Below are positions 62,288 through 64,000 of a stretch of DNA of 64,000 bases, one piece after another. The position numbers and the translations under genes were made by a program. The stretch covers positions 3,164,001 through 3,228,000 of the forward strand of contig NZ_CP096205.1 of assembly GCF_023195775.1 (NCBI RefSeq), written 5' to 3'. This DNA is from Flavobacterium azooxidireducens (GTDB lineage: Bacteria; Bacteroidota; Bacteroidia; Flavobacteriales; Flavobacteriaceae). Position 1 is the first letter of the stretch. Each line of letters starts with the position of its first letter. Below the pieces are notes generated by a model that saw only the letters and a list, made by a program, of their open reading frames with translations, searched no databases and had not been told where the DNA came from.

Positions 62288-64000
62288 TTATGGTTTTCCC
62301 ATGAAATCACCGTCATCGCCATTTTCTCTTCGAGGCATTCTTTCTTTTTCGTTTTTCGGTTTATTGAAACGGTAGGTAAAGGTGAGGTTAATTTGTCTTT
62401 CTCTCCATTGCATTTCTCCGGATGAGATGACACTTGTTAGATTAGTTTCAAAAATTCTTTTTCTGGAATTAAAAATATCACTTACGTTAAGAGCTATTGT
62501 TCCTTTATCTTTCAACACGTCTTTACTCAAGGCTAAATTTGCACTTATAACACCTAAGTTTCTTCCTTGAGCAGTTTTTTGTGGAGCATTGTAGGTGGCA
62601 TTTGTTTGCCAATCTATTCCGTATGGAAGAGAAACTTTTGAATTTATTCTTGCAAACCAACTTGTAGCAACGTTATCTAAATTTAGAGTAACCAATTCGT
62701 CACGAGTGTTTGTGTAATTAAACTCACCTATAGTTTCATTTCTAAAGAAATTGAAATTTCCATTTAATCTCCACCATTTATAAGGTGTGTAGTTTAATGT
62801 AAATTCAAAACCCATGCGGTATTCTGTGGCAAGATTGATGGGACTTGTGAGTACTTCGGCAACGCCATCTACAAAACTACCAGACTCTCTTCGTATGAAT
62901 TGAAATACATCGTCTGTTTTGTTAACATAGGCAGAAGTGTTAAAGGTTAATTTACTCCATCTTTTCAAATAGCCTAAATCTACCGCATGAGTCATAGCAG
63001 GGTCTAAATCCGGGTTACCTTGAAAAATATTAATATTACTTGATAAATTGGCGGCTGGATTTAAAAACCGACCCCGTGGACGTTGGATTCTTCTACTATA
63101 ACTTAATGTTACGTTACTTTTCTCTGAAAGTTCATAAGCAAAAAATGCACTTGGGAAAAAGTTGTTGTAGCGTTTGTTTGTAAATGAATTATCAGAAATT
63201 AGATTAACATCAATGTTTGAATCTTCCCAACGCAAACCAAAAAGATAAGAAAATTTACTAATTTTTGAACCAAATTGAGAATAAAAGGCATTTACATATT
63301 CTTTGTATTCAAAAACATTGGAATAGGGGTCTATTTCAAATTGATTGGTAATATCGTTAAATGTTTGAACCTCAAAATCGGTAGTAACATCGGTAAAATC
63401 TCCTCTATATCCGGCTTCAAAACGTGAGTTTTCTCCAATAGGCAAAACATAATCTGTTTGTAAAAGATTTCTGTTTTGACGTTGAACATTATCCGTTATT
63501 TGGTCTCTAACATCATATATATAGGAGTTATCATCATCTTTATTAATTGAAGTTGAAAAGTCAACTGTTAATTGATGACCATCTTTTTTGAATTTTTTGA
63601 TTAAATTGGATGAATATTCTACACTTTCTCCGCTATTATTTTGGTCATTAAAACGACGACGAACACCAGTAAAATTAAAATCGGCATCATAATCATAAAA
63701 TAAAACTTGGTCTGGATTTGCACCATTATCTCTTCTATATGAAACGGTGTTAATCCAAGTGGTAGTTTTGTCTAAAAACCATTCTGCACCAAAGCTTCCA
63801 TTGTATGCTTCTCTCAATCGGTTATTGGTTCTTCTTTCGTTAATGAAATTTTTTGTAGTGCCGTCTTCATTAAAATACTCTGAGTCAGTTTTAGAATTTC
63901 CCGGGCTATTTCTGTCGCTGTAGCCTAATGTTGCAAATACATTGAAATTTTCAGATTTATAGTTGATGTTTCCGGTTAAGCCATAGTTTCTAGGATCTCC
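62288..64000 (-). CDS. Outer-membrane beta-barrel receptor, partial (5' end missing)
   Basis: The reading frame is open from the stop at 62288 to the window edge (about 570 residues), so it begins outside the window. An internal TTG at 63817 is not the true start. Beta-strand pattern with alternating aromatic residues throughout (LTVDFSTSIN, FEAGYRGDF, VTLSYSRRIQRPRG, FNTSAYVNKT, WFARINSKVSLPYG) and a C-terminal barrel end near ERQINLTFTYRFNKPK fit an outer-membrane beta-barrel protein of the TonB-receptor-like OMP family. It ends in a charged tail. The substrate is unknown. Confidence 0.83.
   Translation of the reverse strand, partial: GDPRNYGLTGNINYKSENFNVFATLGYSDRNSPGNSKTDSEYFNEDGTTKNFINERRTNNRLREAYNGSFGAEWFLDKTTTWINTVSYRRDNGANPDQVLFYDYDADFNFTGVRRRFNDQNNSGESVEYSSNLIKKFKKDGHQLTVDFSTSINKDDDNSYIYDVRDQITDNVQRQNRNLLQTDYVLPIGENSRFEAGYRGDFTDVTTDFEVQTFNDITNQFEIDPYSNVFEYKEYVNAFYSQFGSKISKFSYLFGLRWEDSNIDVNLISDNSFTNKRYNNFFPSAFFAYELSEKSNVTLSYSRRIQRPRGRFLNPAANLSSNINIFQGNPDLDPAMTHAVDLGYLKRWSKLTFNTSAYVNKTDDVFQFIRRESGSFVDGVAEVLTSPINLATEYRMGFEFTLNYTPYKWWRLNGNFNFFRNETIGEFNYTNTRDELVTLNLDNVATSWFARINSKVSLPYGIDWQTNATYNAPQKTAQGRNLGVISANLALSKDVLKDKGTIALNVSDIFNSRKRIFETNLTSVISSGEMQWRERQINLTFTYRFNKPKNEKERMPRRENGDDGDFMGKP

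Noticed and set aside
63815-63817. TTG as the start of the outer-membrane receptor
   Set aside because: The frame stays open upstream to the window edge with barrel-like sequence, so this TTG is an internal Leu codon.

Overview
The window is a low-GC, gene-dense stretch of a Bacteroidota chromosome, most likely Flavobacteriaceae (Flavobacterium or a close relative). Supporting signs are promoters of the Bacteroidetes type (TTG, about 20 nt, then TAnnTTTG), many Cys-lipoproteins, proteins with type IX secretion (T9SS) sorting domains, a menaquinone gene cluster, and an intergenic element of a kind I recall as common in flavobacterial genomes. I saw no rRNA, tRNA or CRISPR array. Nearly all of the first 30 kb and most of 45-62 kb is core metabolism and housekeeping.

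Layout. 0-9 kb: an MBL-fold hydrolase and two small envelope proteins; a minus-strand operon (BatA-like vWA membrane protein, dihydroorotase-like protein, DUF4870 protein, esterase); a DEAD-box helicase; TIGR02757 protein plus a LolD-like ABC ATPase. 9-20 kb: msrA, folE, small membrane proteins, DUF937 protein, a serine-biosynthesis operon (serC, GNAT acetyltransferase, serA), an acyl-CoA reductase divergent from a 2[4Fe-4S] ferredoxin, and ychF. 20-30 kb: transglutaminase-like and TIGR02117 proteins, then parE and parC, separated by a YhcG-type nuclease and two unrecognised genes. 30-40 kb: a T9SS-exported subtilisin, then an accessory block on the minus strand with four small envelope proteins, a subclass B1 metallo-beta-lactamase with every zinc ligand, a large KAP-family P-loop NTPase and a PIN-domain protein. 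40-42.5 kb: an S1-domain RNA-binding protein, then about 1.8 kb of repeats containing one small membrane protein. 42.5-54 kb: a class C-like serine hydrolase, a papain-like peptidase, the menaquinone cluster (menB, two PH-domain proteins, menA, MBL hydrolase, lactonase-like protein, menC), and an M23 peptidase group. 54-64 kb: two large T9SS type B adhesin-like proteins, fumC, a 53-residue membrane protein and the 3' part of an outer-membrane beta-barrel receptor running off the window.

The most interesting signals are: (1) two copies of a large nested stem-loop element on opposite strands (20.5 kb and 60.1 kb) with a conserved apical loop and compensatory changes in the stems; (2) the PIN-KAP gene pair, a plausible but unproven defence or stress module; (3) a two-gene unknown insert between parE and parC, flanked by a 14-bp repeat that copies the parC 5' end; (4) a family of hairpin-bearing repeats at the 3' flanks of accessory genes at 32-35 kb; (5) four tandem copies of a composite repeat at 41.4-42.5 kb; (6) a dihydroorotase-like protein that lacks the catalytic metal ligands. 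All function calls come from reading the sequence; no database search was run.
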